DNA of 64,000 nt, from positions 46,994,857 to 47,058,856 of the forward strand of contig NC_069657.1 of NCBI RefSeq assembly GCF_027244095.1. The letters are read 5' to 3'. The DNA comes from Hemicordylus capensis (taxonomy: Eukaryota > Chordata > Lepidosauria > Squamata > Cordylidae). The notes beneath the pieces were generated by a model. It was not told the DNA's origin. It was given only the letters and a program-made list of their open reading frames with translations, and did no database searches. How positions within the stretch are numbered: the first letter of the stretch is position 1; every line of letters starts with the position of its first letter. Below, in pieces: positions 32,626 to 45,300 of the stretch. Both the position numbers and the translations under genes were made by a program.

Positions 32626-33080
32626 GAGGTGGCACCTGGATTTGTTGCAGGGACGGTCTGGTTCCTGGGTTTTTGTCTATGTTAGCTGTTTCAGACCAGA
32701 GAGCTACCTGCAAGCAAAGACAAGCCTACCATCCAGGGCCTGTGAGAGGGAAATCTCCTTGTTCAGGATGGGCTGAAGATAGTTGATTGTAGACTGTATT
32801 CAAGTGGTTTTAGCTGGGAGCTGTAGGTAGCAAGTGGCTTTCTGCCTTTTTCTCTTCTGGGTCTGTCCTGTAGTTCATTTTTCCTGTATACCAGTCAGGC
32901 CATTTCAGTCTATTTTTACCACACCATTGTGTGGTTTGTTGTTTTATGAACACTGGGTGCAAATCCTTAATGTGTGACTGCCTTGTTCAATGAGCTGGGA
33001 CAAATGTAGTGCTGTTATCTAGGACTTGGCTATTGACAGTAGGTCCGATAGTAGGCCCTATCAACCCCCAGCACAGGACC
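32626..33080 (-). mobile_element. retroelement relic, continuation right of the Tc1 insertion
   Basis: The text resumes directly after the TA at 32625 and shows the same weak coding-like character, for example KMNYRTDPEEKKAESHLLPT on the minus strand. Treated as the upstream part of the Penelope-like relic; this is inference from continuity. Confidence 0.3.
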
Positions 33081-33107
33081 TCCAGTGACTGTTGCTCGTG
33101 TCTGTCT

Positions 33108-33238
33108 TACGTTTCTTTTTAGATTGTGAGCCCTTTGGGGACAGGGTTCCATCTTATTTATTTATTATTTCTCTGTGTAAACCACCTTGAGCCATTTTTG
33201 GAAGGGCGGTATAGAAATTGAATGAATGAATGAATAAG
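33108..33238 (+). repeat. interspersed repeat, family D, 3' end with TGAA microsatellite
   Basis: AGATTGTGAGCCCTTTGGGG through AACCACCTTGAGCCATTTTT to GGGCGGTATAGAAATTGAAT, then (GAAT)n. It ends about 125 bp before VIPAS39 coding exon 1. Confidence 0.65.
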
Positions 33239-33364
33239 GTGTGTTCTGGGTGGAAGCTGGAATCATGTAGATATATGTGATGGTCAGTGAGGTGACCAGG
33301 GGTTGTTCTAAACTGACCAAAGCGAGGATACTTCCAGTACACAAACAAATGCCTTATTTTTCAG

Positions 33365-36300
33365 ATGAACAGAATGAAAGTTGATGAGGAAGAATATTGG
33401 CACAGTTCCAAATGTAAAGCTTTTACTTTTGATGATGAAGACGACGAGCTCTCTCAGGTACAGCGCCTAGTCTGAATGAGCAAATAAAGCACCACACAAG
33501 ATTCTACAAATCTGGGCTGGCTTTAGTAGCCTAGCCACAATTTATGTTCATCGTGATGCTGCCCTTCAGGTAGGGAGGGGTGATATATTGTCTGACATCC
33601 TGTTAAGCTTCAGAGAAGGTTTGCAAGGCTTAGGTGAGCAGAAAGTAGAGCTGTGAATGTGTGTATTGTACGTAGTATCTAGCACAGAAATTTTCAGTTA
33701 TAAACAGCAGGTTTCTAGCGATTGCAGCTGTAAAAATGGCTTCCATACCATGGCATGTCCTGCCAACCCAAGAAAGGGGGGCCGGCGAACTGACAGTGGC
33801 TTTGTGGTGATTAAAATTGCATATTCCTAATGGGAGAGCCATTGCTTCAGTGCTGATGCAATTCTTAGTCATCATGGAGGCTCTGTGAGTTTGGTAACAG
33901 TGTGGACACAGTTTAGAATCAGACAGAACCAATACAGGCACCCCATTCTTCAGTGGAGTGCCACGTGGTTTGTAATCCACTGTGTTGGAAAGTGTGTTTG
34001 CAAAAGGCTCTAATATTCAGAATTTCTATGCTCTGGAAAAATATCTGGCCATACCACATCGCTTCTACTTCTCTTTCTCCAAAGATCTCTCTTGCCCCTT
34101 ACTTACCTCTGCTTCTCTTGCCAAAACGTTTCAATGAGGCTGTTCTAACGCACATACTAACCCAGGCTAGGGAACTCCTGTCTGGCTTAAGCTGTGAGTG
34201 AGAACTGTCAGGGTTGGGCCTGATCCCAGCAGAGCAATGCCACCTACCCAGCTTCGAAACCCAGCTCTTAGCCAGAGTTAAGGGCTTGAGCGAGCCCTTA
34301 ACCTGGGCTCTGGGTTCATGTGTTTGTTGGGGCTACGTTCAGCCCCAGTGGACATAGAGGCTGGTGCCTAGAGCTCCCATCTCCTGGGGGAATCCCCCAA
34401 TGCTCTGTGCATGTTATGCGGTGTATTGTGGGATATCCGGAGGCCAGGACGCATCGTCTCGGCCTCTGGAGCTCAGTGCTGCACCATGCAGTGCAGATCG
34501 TCTGGGAGTTGCAGGGTGGAGCGGATCTATGCAGTGCAGATCCACGCTCCCAGCAACAGTCAGGCGCTTTTCCAGGAGGAAGGTGTGTTGAACCAGCATG
34601 CCCTCCTGGTTGTGTAGTAGTAGTAAGTTTATTACGGTCCTTAGACTAGCTTAACATTTAAAACAATACGTTTATAATTTACAAAATATTCAAATTGCTA
34701 ATACAAGCTCTATGAAGTTTGGGTGCAGCAAAACAAAACTTGGTCACATTAACAGAGGTAACAGATTTAAAATTTGACAGCAAAAAATCCAAGTAAAATT
34801 GATCCGTATGGCCAGGATGATTCTTTGAGAGGAGCAATGAACTTAATATGAATATCCCTATAAAATTGACAATACAGAAAAACATTTTATTTTATTTTAT
34901 TTTATTTTTACGTTTATATCCCGCTCTTCCTCCAAGGAGCTCAGAGTGGTGTACTACATACTTGAGTTTCTCCTCACAACAACCCTGTGAAGTAGGTTAG
35001 GCTGAGAGAGAAGTGACTGGCCCAGAGTCACCAAGCTAGTCTCATGGCTGAATGGGGATTTGAACTCGGGTCTCCCTGGCCCTAGTCCAGCACTCTAACC
35101 ACTACACCACGCTGGCTCCTATGAACAACTGACTCTGTATCTCCTGAGCCACAAGGGCAACAATGCAATGCATACGGAACTTGTTTATATTTCCCATCTA
35201 GGAGTGCAGAAGGAAGGGCATTCAAATGTGCAAGGGTCAATGCTCTCCTAAACTAAGCTAAAGGTAAAAACATATTATCTAAATATTCAGCCAATTTGTG
35301 ACTGAAATTTTGGGAGCCTATATACATTCCCCTTGGTAGTCGTGCACACTCCTCCTGCAGATCTATATCCAGTAGTCGTTGCCTAACAAAACATATCAGT
35401 TGATCTAAACCCCTCCCTATGATGTTTTCTTGCAACGTGCCCAGATGATGCAATTTTGTTTTCAGAGCTATTTCCCATTTAGATGTAAGGCTGTCAGTTA
35501 ACACTAAAGGCGCTAGACCGACTGGGAAGAAAACCAAATGCAGCCAGAATTTGATTATACAGGACCAGATTTTCATTTTCAAGGTGGTAACCCCAACCTC
35601 TCTACAAAGAGCCACATTAGCTGTGCCTCTGGGGGCTTGAAGGATGGCCCTTAAGAATTTAGTTTGAACTGCTTCTAATATTGTAAAATTATAAAAAGGC
35701 CCAATTTGCGCACCATAATGAATCTGAGGGTATATTTTAGCCTTCAATAATTTGACAGCCACTGGGACAAAAAGAGCGCCTCTGGAAAAGTAAAAAGATT
35801 TAATCACATTTGCCGTCTGTTGGGCACTGTGAAAAACAAAGCTAAGATGAGCTTTCCGGGATCCGCTGGAATGAAGTACAACCCCTAAATATTTGAAAAC
35901 CTTGACCTGCTCAATATTTTGTCCATTTATGGACCATTTATGGGTCTGGGGGTGTTTTGCAAAAACCATCACCTTAGTCTTGGTATAGTTTACCTCCAAG
36001 GCCTCCTTCACAGTATATTCAATCAGGGAAGTTAAGGCACAGCTTAGCCCCATCTTGGTTTGAGATAACAGTTCAATATGGTCAGCATAAAGCAATAACG
36101 AAACATGCCTATTCGCAAGTTTAGGGGGATGAAGAGCAAGGTCATTCAGATGAGAAACTATTGACCCGGTTGTGTGAATGGCCCCAGTGTCTATGAAAAC
36201 TTAAAAATGGATGCCAAATAAAACATAGTTACAATAGGACTGTAGGGAAGATTTAAGGCCTTGCCTCAAATGTGGCATGAATGTAGTCTGCAGCTCTCTC

Positions 36301-39300
36301 CTATCGTTTGCATCTGCTAGACTAATAGAGATGTGACTGACTTTTAGACTTCCATGTTTTGTTCCTGGAGAGTGCATGTCCTTTCGAAACAAAATGTACA
36401 GTTTGCTTGGAATGGAAAGGTGCCTTCATTTTGACTTTGGTTTTGTTAATAGCTGAAGGAGTCCAAGCGAACAGTGAACAGCCTCCGGGATATTGTGGAT
36501 GATGATGATGAGCTTGAGAAGTTCAGCTGGAGCGGGGAGCCCGTGGGTAGTAAGTGCAGAGGGACTGAAATGGACATTGAAATTACATGCAACAGCCTGA
36601 TTGTTTGGATCTACTCTGAGGTTGGAGCCCTCAGCCAGAGCAAAGCTTTTTTAGAGCTCCACCCTTGTACTCTTATTAGCAATATTGGTATTTATAAGAA
36701 AGCATGCTTAGGATAGGGTTGTATGTCTTCTTGCAGCACCTTGAATTCCTTCCCTTTCTGCCTGTTTGTTTGAATTCTCCCCACATTCATTTCTTCTATG
36801 AGTGGAAAATGCAAGGGCAGATGAGTGAATGAAGAGAAGCCACATTTCCCCATATAACTTTAAAATAGATAGAGACAATCTTATTGGCCCATTGGAAGAA
36901 GCGGGGGGAAATCCAAATAACCAGATTAGGACCATAAAACATGGCACCCATATTAAGTTACCATTTTAAGAATGAACCAGATTGTAGAGAGGGCTTCATA
37001 TCATGCCCTCTAAACATCTCTTTCTCCTTTGTTTATTTTGATATCCTGCTTGAGGAAGAGTTCTGTGTCACTTGAAAGGTTATACTACACGTTATGAATC
37101 TTGCTTGTTCCTAATAAAGACGTTGTTTTACTAAAGGCACCTCAGATTTTTACAAGCCTTCTCCGCATTTTGTTAACAGGGTTGAATCAAAAGGCAAAAT
37201 GAGCAGAAGAACCCTTGTAAAAATCAGAGGTTCAGGCAAGTGAAAGTGGTTATCCCACAATAACTGATTGTGTGAACAGGCACACACAATGAAATGCTTA
37301 GAGAATATATTAGATATATAAATATAGCGCAATGAGAATTAATGTAGCATTTTGTCTGAAGATAGCCTGTGCTTTGAGTATTCCTGACTGAAGTCTGTGT
37401 TTTCAGATGTATGACTCTGTTCCAAAAAGATAGTTGTTTAAATAGTATGTTTAGATCAGGATGTACGTGTCTCACATGGAGGATTTATTCAAGAAAACAG
37501 AACACAATAATTGGGGTCAAAATAATAGTGATCAGTACTCTAGAGCCTGTAACTGCAGACTTCTGCAATGCGCTCTATGTGGGGCTGCCTTTGTACATAG
37601 TCTGGAAACTGCAGTTAGTACAGAACATGGCAGCCAGGTTGGTCTCTGGGTCATCTCTGAGAAACCATATTACTCCTATATTAAAAGAGCTACATTGGTT
37701 ACCAATAGGTTTCCGGGCAAAATACAAGGTGTTGATTATAACCCATAAAGCCCTAAACAGCTTAGATCCAGGACATTTAAGAAACCGTCGTCTTCGCTAT
37801 GAACCCCATCGCCTGTTGAGATCATCTGGAGAGGTTCGTCTATAGTTGTCACCAGCTCATCTGGTGGTTATGCAGGGACAGGCCTTCTCTGTTGCCACCC
37901 AAAGACTCTGGAATGCACTCCCTGCTGAAATGAGAGCTTCCCCTTCTCTGACAACTTTTAGAAAGTCTCTAAAGACACATTTATTCATCCAAGCTTTTTA
38001 ACTAGACTTATGGTTTTAAATTATTTTTAAGGTTTTAATTTGTGTTTTAATTTGTTTATGTTGCTGTAAACCTCCCAGAGATGGGTGGTATACAAATATA
38101 ATTAAATAGATATTCCTCTGCTCTAGAATTTTGAAGGTCTGGTTTTATACTTGCTAGTAGCATTTACTAAAATTGCTCTCCCTGCTGCCCTTCCTTCCCC
38201 TCTTCTACCTCTCCCTGTGCATAGGCATTTCCTGGTCTATCAAGGAGACTGCCTCCAGCAGCAGCAGCAGCAGCACCCCTGAGGGAAAAGACTCAAGTCT
38301 GCAAAAGGGCTCTTCTTCCTATGCAGGGTTTCCCAAGCAGGCCTCTTCTTACTCACTGAGCAGTTTTTTCAAAGGTAGAACCTCTTGTTATTGGGAAGTG
38401 GGTAGAGAGAAGCTCAACTTCCCTATTCCCAAGTGGTCTGCATTTAGTTTAACCTAACCACAATAAAGGGCATGTCCATACAGGGATTTGGACACATGTT
38501 AGGTATGCTCATGCAGTGTGCCTAATCCTCCTAAGTAGTGCAGCCCATGCAGACCCCACACATGGCAGGGAGGGAGGACTACAGGTGATACTGTTTGTAT
38601 GAGGGATGGAACACTCTTGGTATGCAGCTCTCTGCATTGATAGCACCAGTCTTTTCACGTACTGCAACACTGCAGAGCAGAAAGTGAAAGAGGCTCCAAT
38701 ATGGGCATGCTCCAAAGAGCTGGAATCCTAAGGGCATTAATTTTTGAAGTGCAACTGAGTATTAGAATTTTGGCTCCAGAGCAGGTACAGCATAGGCAAG
38801 AACCACCACTGATAGCAAGAGGGATTTCATCTCCTATTGCCGTTTCATTCCTTGGTGTTTCTGTTGGGAATTGCCAAAATGAGATGGACAGCTTCACCTG
38901 AGCTGGAGGCTAATATGAAAATGGATGTCTGCAGAAGTTGAGACTTGGCATTAATTCGTGCTGCTTGGCATTTCTCATGTAGGCCAACCTGCATAATGGA
39001 TTTCCTGTAGGAGGAAACAGAAATATTTGCCTCAGTGCTTCTCACTTGAATTTTTCTGTCTTTCAGGAAGAAACAAACATGGGAGTTTTCAATCACTTTC
39101 AGATGGTAAGAACCAAGATTTTATCTCTATGCTTTGTAATGCTGAAGAAACCCACACCACCTTCCATCTCCTCAGTGGAAGCTCTCATTTCCATGATTGC
39201 AACTGCCTTCTCTCCAGCTTTCCCTTGCCACTTCAATCCTTTCATCTCTCTCCAGAATTCGACTGCCCCAATCAGGGCCTGAAAATCAGGGTTTATGGGA

Positions 39301-42300
39301 AAGTTACTATTTAAGAACAGGCTCTGAGATTAGCACCTCAGTCTAGCTTTGATTTCTGTTCTGTTGGCTCCCCTGCAGCCTATGGGAAGAAGGAGAGGAG
39401 AGCTGGTCTTGTGGTAGCAAGCATGACTTGTCTCCTTAGCTAAGCAGTGTCCACCCTGGTTACATATGAATGGTAGACTAGAAGTGTGAGCACTGTAAGA
39501 TATTCCCCTCAGGGGATGGAGCTGCTCTGGGAAGAATATCTAGGTTCTCTGGGAAGAGTATCTAGGTTTCAAGTTCCCTCCCTGGCTTCTCCAAGATAGG
39601 GCTGAGAGAGATTCCTGCCTTCAACCTTGGAGACGCCGCTGCCAGTCTGTGAAGACAATACTGAGCTAGATAGACCTATGGTCTGACTCAGTATATGGCA
39701 GCTTCCTATGTTCCTAAGGTGAAAAGTTGTTTTCTGAGTCTGTTTCCTCCCAGACCTTTATTACTTCTGTTATTTCTGTGTGTTTGGTTTTAACAGGCAT
39801 TGCTTCATTTTGATTTTGTAATTTTGATGGCAATTTCTGTTTGAAATGTTATAGTTGTAAGTTGTCTGGGGGACCAATTTTTTTTTGGAAGGGAGAGATT
39901 GACATATATTCAGCATATAAAAAGACTATCCTTTCCTCTTCAGCTCTTACAGACACTGGATTTAAAAATTATGCCCCAGAACTGCGCAGACCAAAGGCAG
40001 ACTACAAGGTAGGTGTATTTGGGGAGTGAGGCTAAAGAACAAGGTTATGGGATGGAGAGGGTTGAAACCAAGTGATCAAACTCTGCCAGGTACATCACTT
40101 CATTAGGGATGCACACAGCTCCTCTTCTTGTCCCCAGACAATCTGCTGGATACTCACTGCAAAATGAAATGAAGCTTCTGTCCTTAACAGTCTGTAAAAA
40201 AAGCTAAAACAAGGGAGGAGAGGAGGCAGTGGCATAGAGGTTGTGCGCCTGTTGCAGTTTTAGAGTCTTGCTCATTAGCAGGAGGTGGGGGGAGAGACAT
40301 CCTCTTGAACTGTAGCTTTGCTGGAAACTCCCACCAGTTTATTTATTAATCTTAGCTATGTAAATAATGGGTAGTAAAGTTTATTGTGTGTGTTGGCATC
40401 ATTTAGTAACAAGATCAGGAATGGTCAATGTGTATAGTGAGCGTCTTTTGGTTTTCTTCTTCAGCCAGTGACATGTTTTAGATGGGTTGGGTAAGTGACC
40501 GACATCACCACAGACCCTGGAATCCTTATCCCTGGGTCCATGGTAATGTCTGCTTCTTCCCCCACCTTTTGGAAAGAGCTCTTTTTCCACACATGGCAGC
40601 AGTCAGGCTGTGGTGCATCTGCATCACCTTCGCCTTCAGATCTTTGGGTCAGTCCTGTCACTGAAGGACAGCATGGTACCAGATGCACCCACTGCTGTTG
40701 TGCGGCCCTTAACTTCCTGACCAAACCCCTGCTTATTGAGCAAAGAGGCATCTTTTAAAGTGCCTCTTATAATTCTCTTTTTTTTTTTTAGCCAGGGGAG
40801 AGCAACTGTCCCTATCCAACCCCAACACAGCATCCCTAGTGGCGGCTGCTGATGCCTACCTTATGTTTCTTTTTAGATTGTGAGCCCTTTTCAGACGAGG
40901 AACCATATTATTTATTTTCGTATGTAAATTGCTTTGAGAACTTTTGTTGACTTTCAGCCAGATGTATCTCTTCTTCCCATAATGCTTTATCTGGTGTCTG
41001 TTTTCAAGTTCTTGCTGCTTTTTGGTAAATTCCTGAGCAAAGACCATCTTGGGTGCTTTTGCATCAAATACTAATTTCAGAGTCCTGTGGGGAGTCATCT
41101 GGTATGATACGAGCAATGGGGCTAGCTATATCTTTCTCTCCCCTACCAGCATTTTATTCATGAAGATCATGATTATTATAAATATTTCATTAAGATGAAA
41201 TATTTCATCACTTTCCAACAACAAAAAATCTCAAAATGGTTTACACAGCAAAATAAAATGAGATGATAGCTCCCTGTTCCAAAGGAGCTCACAATCTGGG
41301 CAAGCACAAGCAGCAACAGCCATTGGAGGGATGCTGTGCTGGAATGAAAAGGGATGGCTGATCTCCACCTGCTAAATACAAGAAAGGCACCACTTTGAAG
41401 ATGCCTCTACTGAATTAGCAGGGAAGGCTGCTTGAGTGAGACACATGCCCCAAGACTGGTCCCTCAGATGTTAAAGGCAACTTCTCTGCTGCTGACATCC
41501 AAGGGTGCCTCTTCAGCAGCAGGCCCTGTTGGAATTTTCCCTTCCTGATCCTAATGCGGAGCACACGCCTGGCATGTTCCATACAAAGGAGGGAAAAGAA
41601 TAGGGGCGAAAAGCCCAGCAGTAGTGGAGGAGGAAGGTGGGGAGGACAAAAGAAAAGCTTAGAGAGAAACTTATATATATATCACACACACACAGAGAAA
41701 GAGAGAGAGGTGGGCGGGGGGAGAGATAGGGAAGAGGAATAAAAAGATGAAGTCTAAAAGTGAAAGAGAAAGCAAGTCTGTCGAGAGGGGCTGAGAAAAA
41801 CTGCCTTGGAGTCACACAGGACTTCAAGAAATGGATGGGGTCATGCTTCTTCCCCTCTTAAAGACTCTAACTAATTTGCATAGTCCTGCCTTAGTGAGCC
41901 ATGTGGAAAATCATAACCCACTCAAGGAGATGCCCTTGGATGCAACAGCAAGAAGAAGCCTTCACAGTAATTGAACCAATGTTCCAATCTTGTGTGTTTG
42001 CATTTTAGGATTACAGCAGTGACTGGAGCCCCAAAGATACAATTAGACGGCTGCAGAGAGGCAAGGTAGGAGTCTTCCTCTCTGCTTTTGAGAGGGTAGC
42101 CTTTATATACTTAGGCTCCCACATCACTGTTGATCACTGCCAATCGATATCAGAACTGGAGATTTAGCTGTTGGTGCCTTTCCAGAACTTTCTGCTGGCG
42201 AGAAGCCCTGTGATTTTACTGTCTGGAAGAAGGGAACTGAGAATCCTATAAATGTGAGGAACAGTGGATTGTAGTAGCAATTTCTGATACAGAACTGAAA

Positions 42301-45300
42301 TCTATTTCAAAATATGAGGGGTTATGCCATTGCTAGTTTTAGAGCAGGTACTGTGAGGAAATGTCCACAGATCTGTGTTGGGACTTTTGATTCTTTCTTA
42401 TTGAGGGTGGATGAAGAAGAAGAAGAAGAAGATTGATCTTTGCTGTTATATAGGGATGATATACAATCTGATTCTTTTTTAGAACTGGTGATGAACTGAT
42501 ATATGATTTCTGTGTATGTAAGTAATATTAATGCACACACTTTAGTCACCCTCTGAAGGCTGAGTAAAATAGAATCTTTCTGAGGTATTATGAATACCCG
42601 TCCATGTGGGTGTATGTGTGAAACAGGCCTCTCTGTTCATGTATTCAAAGGGTCTGTCTCATGCATTGCATCCCTTCCTAAATTTCCTCAGTCTATATCA
42701 GTCTATGGCAGGGGTGGCCAATTTTTGTCCTCCAGCTGTTGTTGAATTAAAACTCCAATTTTCCTCCGCCACAACACATTGAGAAACACCTGGAGGGCCA
42801 GGTTTACCCATCCCTGATCTACAGGTGAAACTCGGAAAATTAGAATATCGTGCAAAAGTCCATTAATTTCGGTAATGCAAATTAAAAGGTGAAACTGATA
42901 TATGAGACAGATGCATTACATGCAAAGCGAGATAAGTCAAGCCTTAATTTGTTATAATTGTGATGATCATGGCGTACAGCTCATGAAAACCCCAAATCCA
43001 CAATCTCAGAAAATTAGAATATTACATGGAACCAAGAAGACAAGGATTGAAGAAAAGAACAATATCGGACCTCTGAAAAGTATACAGTATACTGTGCTTG
43101 ATTGGCCAGCAAACTCGCCTGACCTGACCCCATAGAGAATCTATGGGGCATTGCCAAGAGAAGGATGAGAGACATGAGACCAAACAATGCAGAATTGCTG
43201 AAGGCCGCTAATGAAGCATCCTGGTCTTCCATAATACCTCATCAGTGCCACAGGCTGATAGCATCCATGCCAAGCCGCATTGAGGCAGTAATTGCTGCAA
43301 AAGGGGCCCAAACCAAGTACTGAATACATATGCATGCTTATACTTTTCAGAGGTCCGATATTGTTCTATTCTTCAATCCTTGTCTTCTTGGTTCCATGTA
43401 ATATTCTAATTTTCTGAGATTGTGGATTTGGGGTTTTCATGAGCTGTACGCCATGATCATCACAATTATAACAAATTAAGGCTTGACTTATCTCGCTTTG
43501 CATGTAATGCGTCTGTCTCATATATCAGTTTCACCTTTAATTTGCATTACTGAAATTAATGGACTTTTGAACGATATTCTAATTTTCTGAGTTTCACCTG
43601 TATGGTGTGGCCACATTTTAGAATACTGTGTATAATTCTGGTCAATACATCTCAAAAAAGGATATTCTAGAACTGCAGGAGGAGGCAATCAAAATAATCA
43701 GGGACCGATAGCACCTTCCTTTACAAAGAAAGGCTACAGTATTTGGGGACTTTCTAGTTTAGGGGGAAAGGGGATTAAGGGAAGACATAGAAGCTGATAA
43801 AATTATGTGTGGTGTGGAGATAGTGAATAGAGAGTTTTTCTTCCTCTCTCAACACTAGAATCAAGGGTCATCCAATGAAACTGACTGGCAGGAGATTTTG
43901 GACCAACCAAAGAAAGTATTTCTTCACATTCCTTAGTCTGTGAAATTCGTTGCTACAGCATATTGTGATAGCCACAAGCATAGATGGCTTTAAAAGATTA
44001 TTAGACCAATTCACGGAGAACAAATCTATTAATGACTACTAGTCTTGATGGCTATAGGTTACTTTCAGGTTCAGAGACAGGATGCCTCTGAATACCAGTT
44101 CCAGGGGAGCAACAGCAGGAGAGAGGGCATGCCTTCATCTGGTTGTGGGCTTCCCAATGGCATCTAGTGGACCATTGTGGGGAACAGGATGCTTGGCTAG
44201 CTAAGTCTTGAGCCTGATCCAACAACCCTTTTTCTGTTGTATTCTTATGTAGGTCTGTTCACTGGAGAGGTTTCGGTCCTTGCAGGACAAGTTGATGCTG
44301 CTGGATGAAGCTGTTGCAGTACATGATGGGAATGTCATTACAGCTGTGAGTCTTGCTCCAGTCCTATAATGTAGGGCAGAGTGGGTGGTTGCCACTTAGG
44401 CTGGTCCCATGATGTCTCTCATTCTGTGGCTATTTGCATCTGAATGTGGGTGCATTTATACTGAATGTTTAGTAAATGGTTGAGTAAATAACTGGAAGCT
44501 TCTGAATGAGGAAGTTGACTTGTTGATGCCAACTTCATTAAGCACTCAAAATGCCAGAGTGTGTTTAGTAGACAAGGCATTTGGTCAACTGCCCTTTCCC
44601 TCCAAGAATATTGTTTAAATGGGTCCCAAGGTACCCGTTGAATATTTCACATTTACTTAGAGCATTCCAAATGCCATGTAAATGTTTAGTGATGTGGTAG
44701 AGTGCTTACATGCTTGATATGTACAAAGACTCCACTATTAAGAGATCTACTATTCAATTAAGAGGTAGGTAGACTTTTCTGTGGCTTTCGATACTATCGA
44801 CCATGGTATCCTTCTGGATTATTTGAGAGATTTGGGAATAGGTGGTACTGCATTGCAGTGGTTCTGTTCCTATCTTTCGGGTAGGTTCCAGATCGTGTAG
44901 CTAGGAGATGGCTGTGCTCTGAAACAAAAACTATTGTATGGTGTTCCCCAAAGCTCCATCCTATCTCCGATGTTTTTTAATATCTACATGAAACCACTGG
45001 GTGAGATCATCAGGAGATTTGGAGTGGAGTGTTACCAATATGCTGATGATCCCCAAATCTATTTCTCCACAACATCCTCATCAGGTAATGGCATAAACCC
45101 TTAAATGCCTGCCTACAGGCAGTAATGGATTGGATGGGGGATAATAAATTGAAGCTGATTCCAGACAAGACAGAGGTACTCATGGTAAGGCGTCAGAGGG
45201 ACAAGATAGATCCTCCTGTTCTGGATGGGGTTGCACTCTCCCTGAAGGATCAGGTATGTAGCTTGCGAGTGCTTCTGATCCCCACCGCACATTATCTGTG

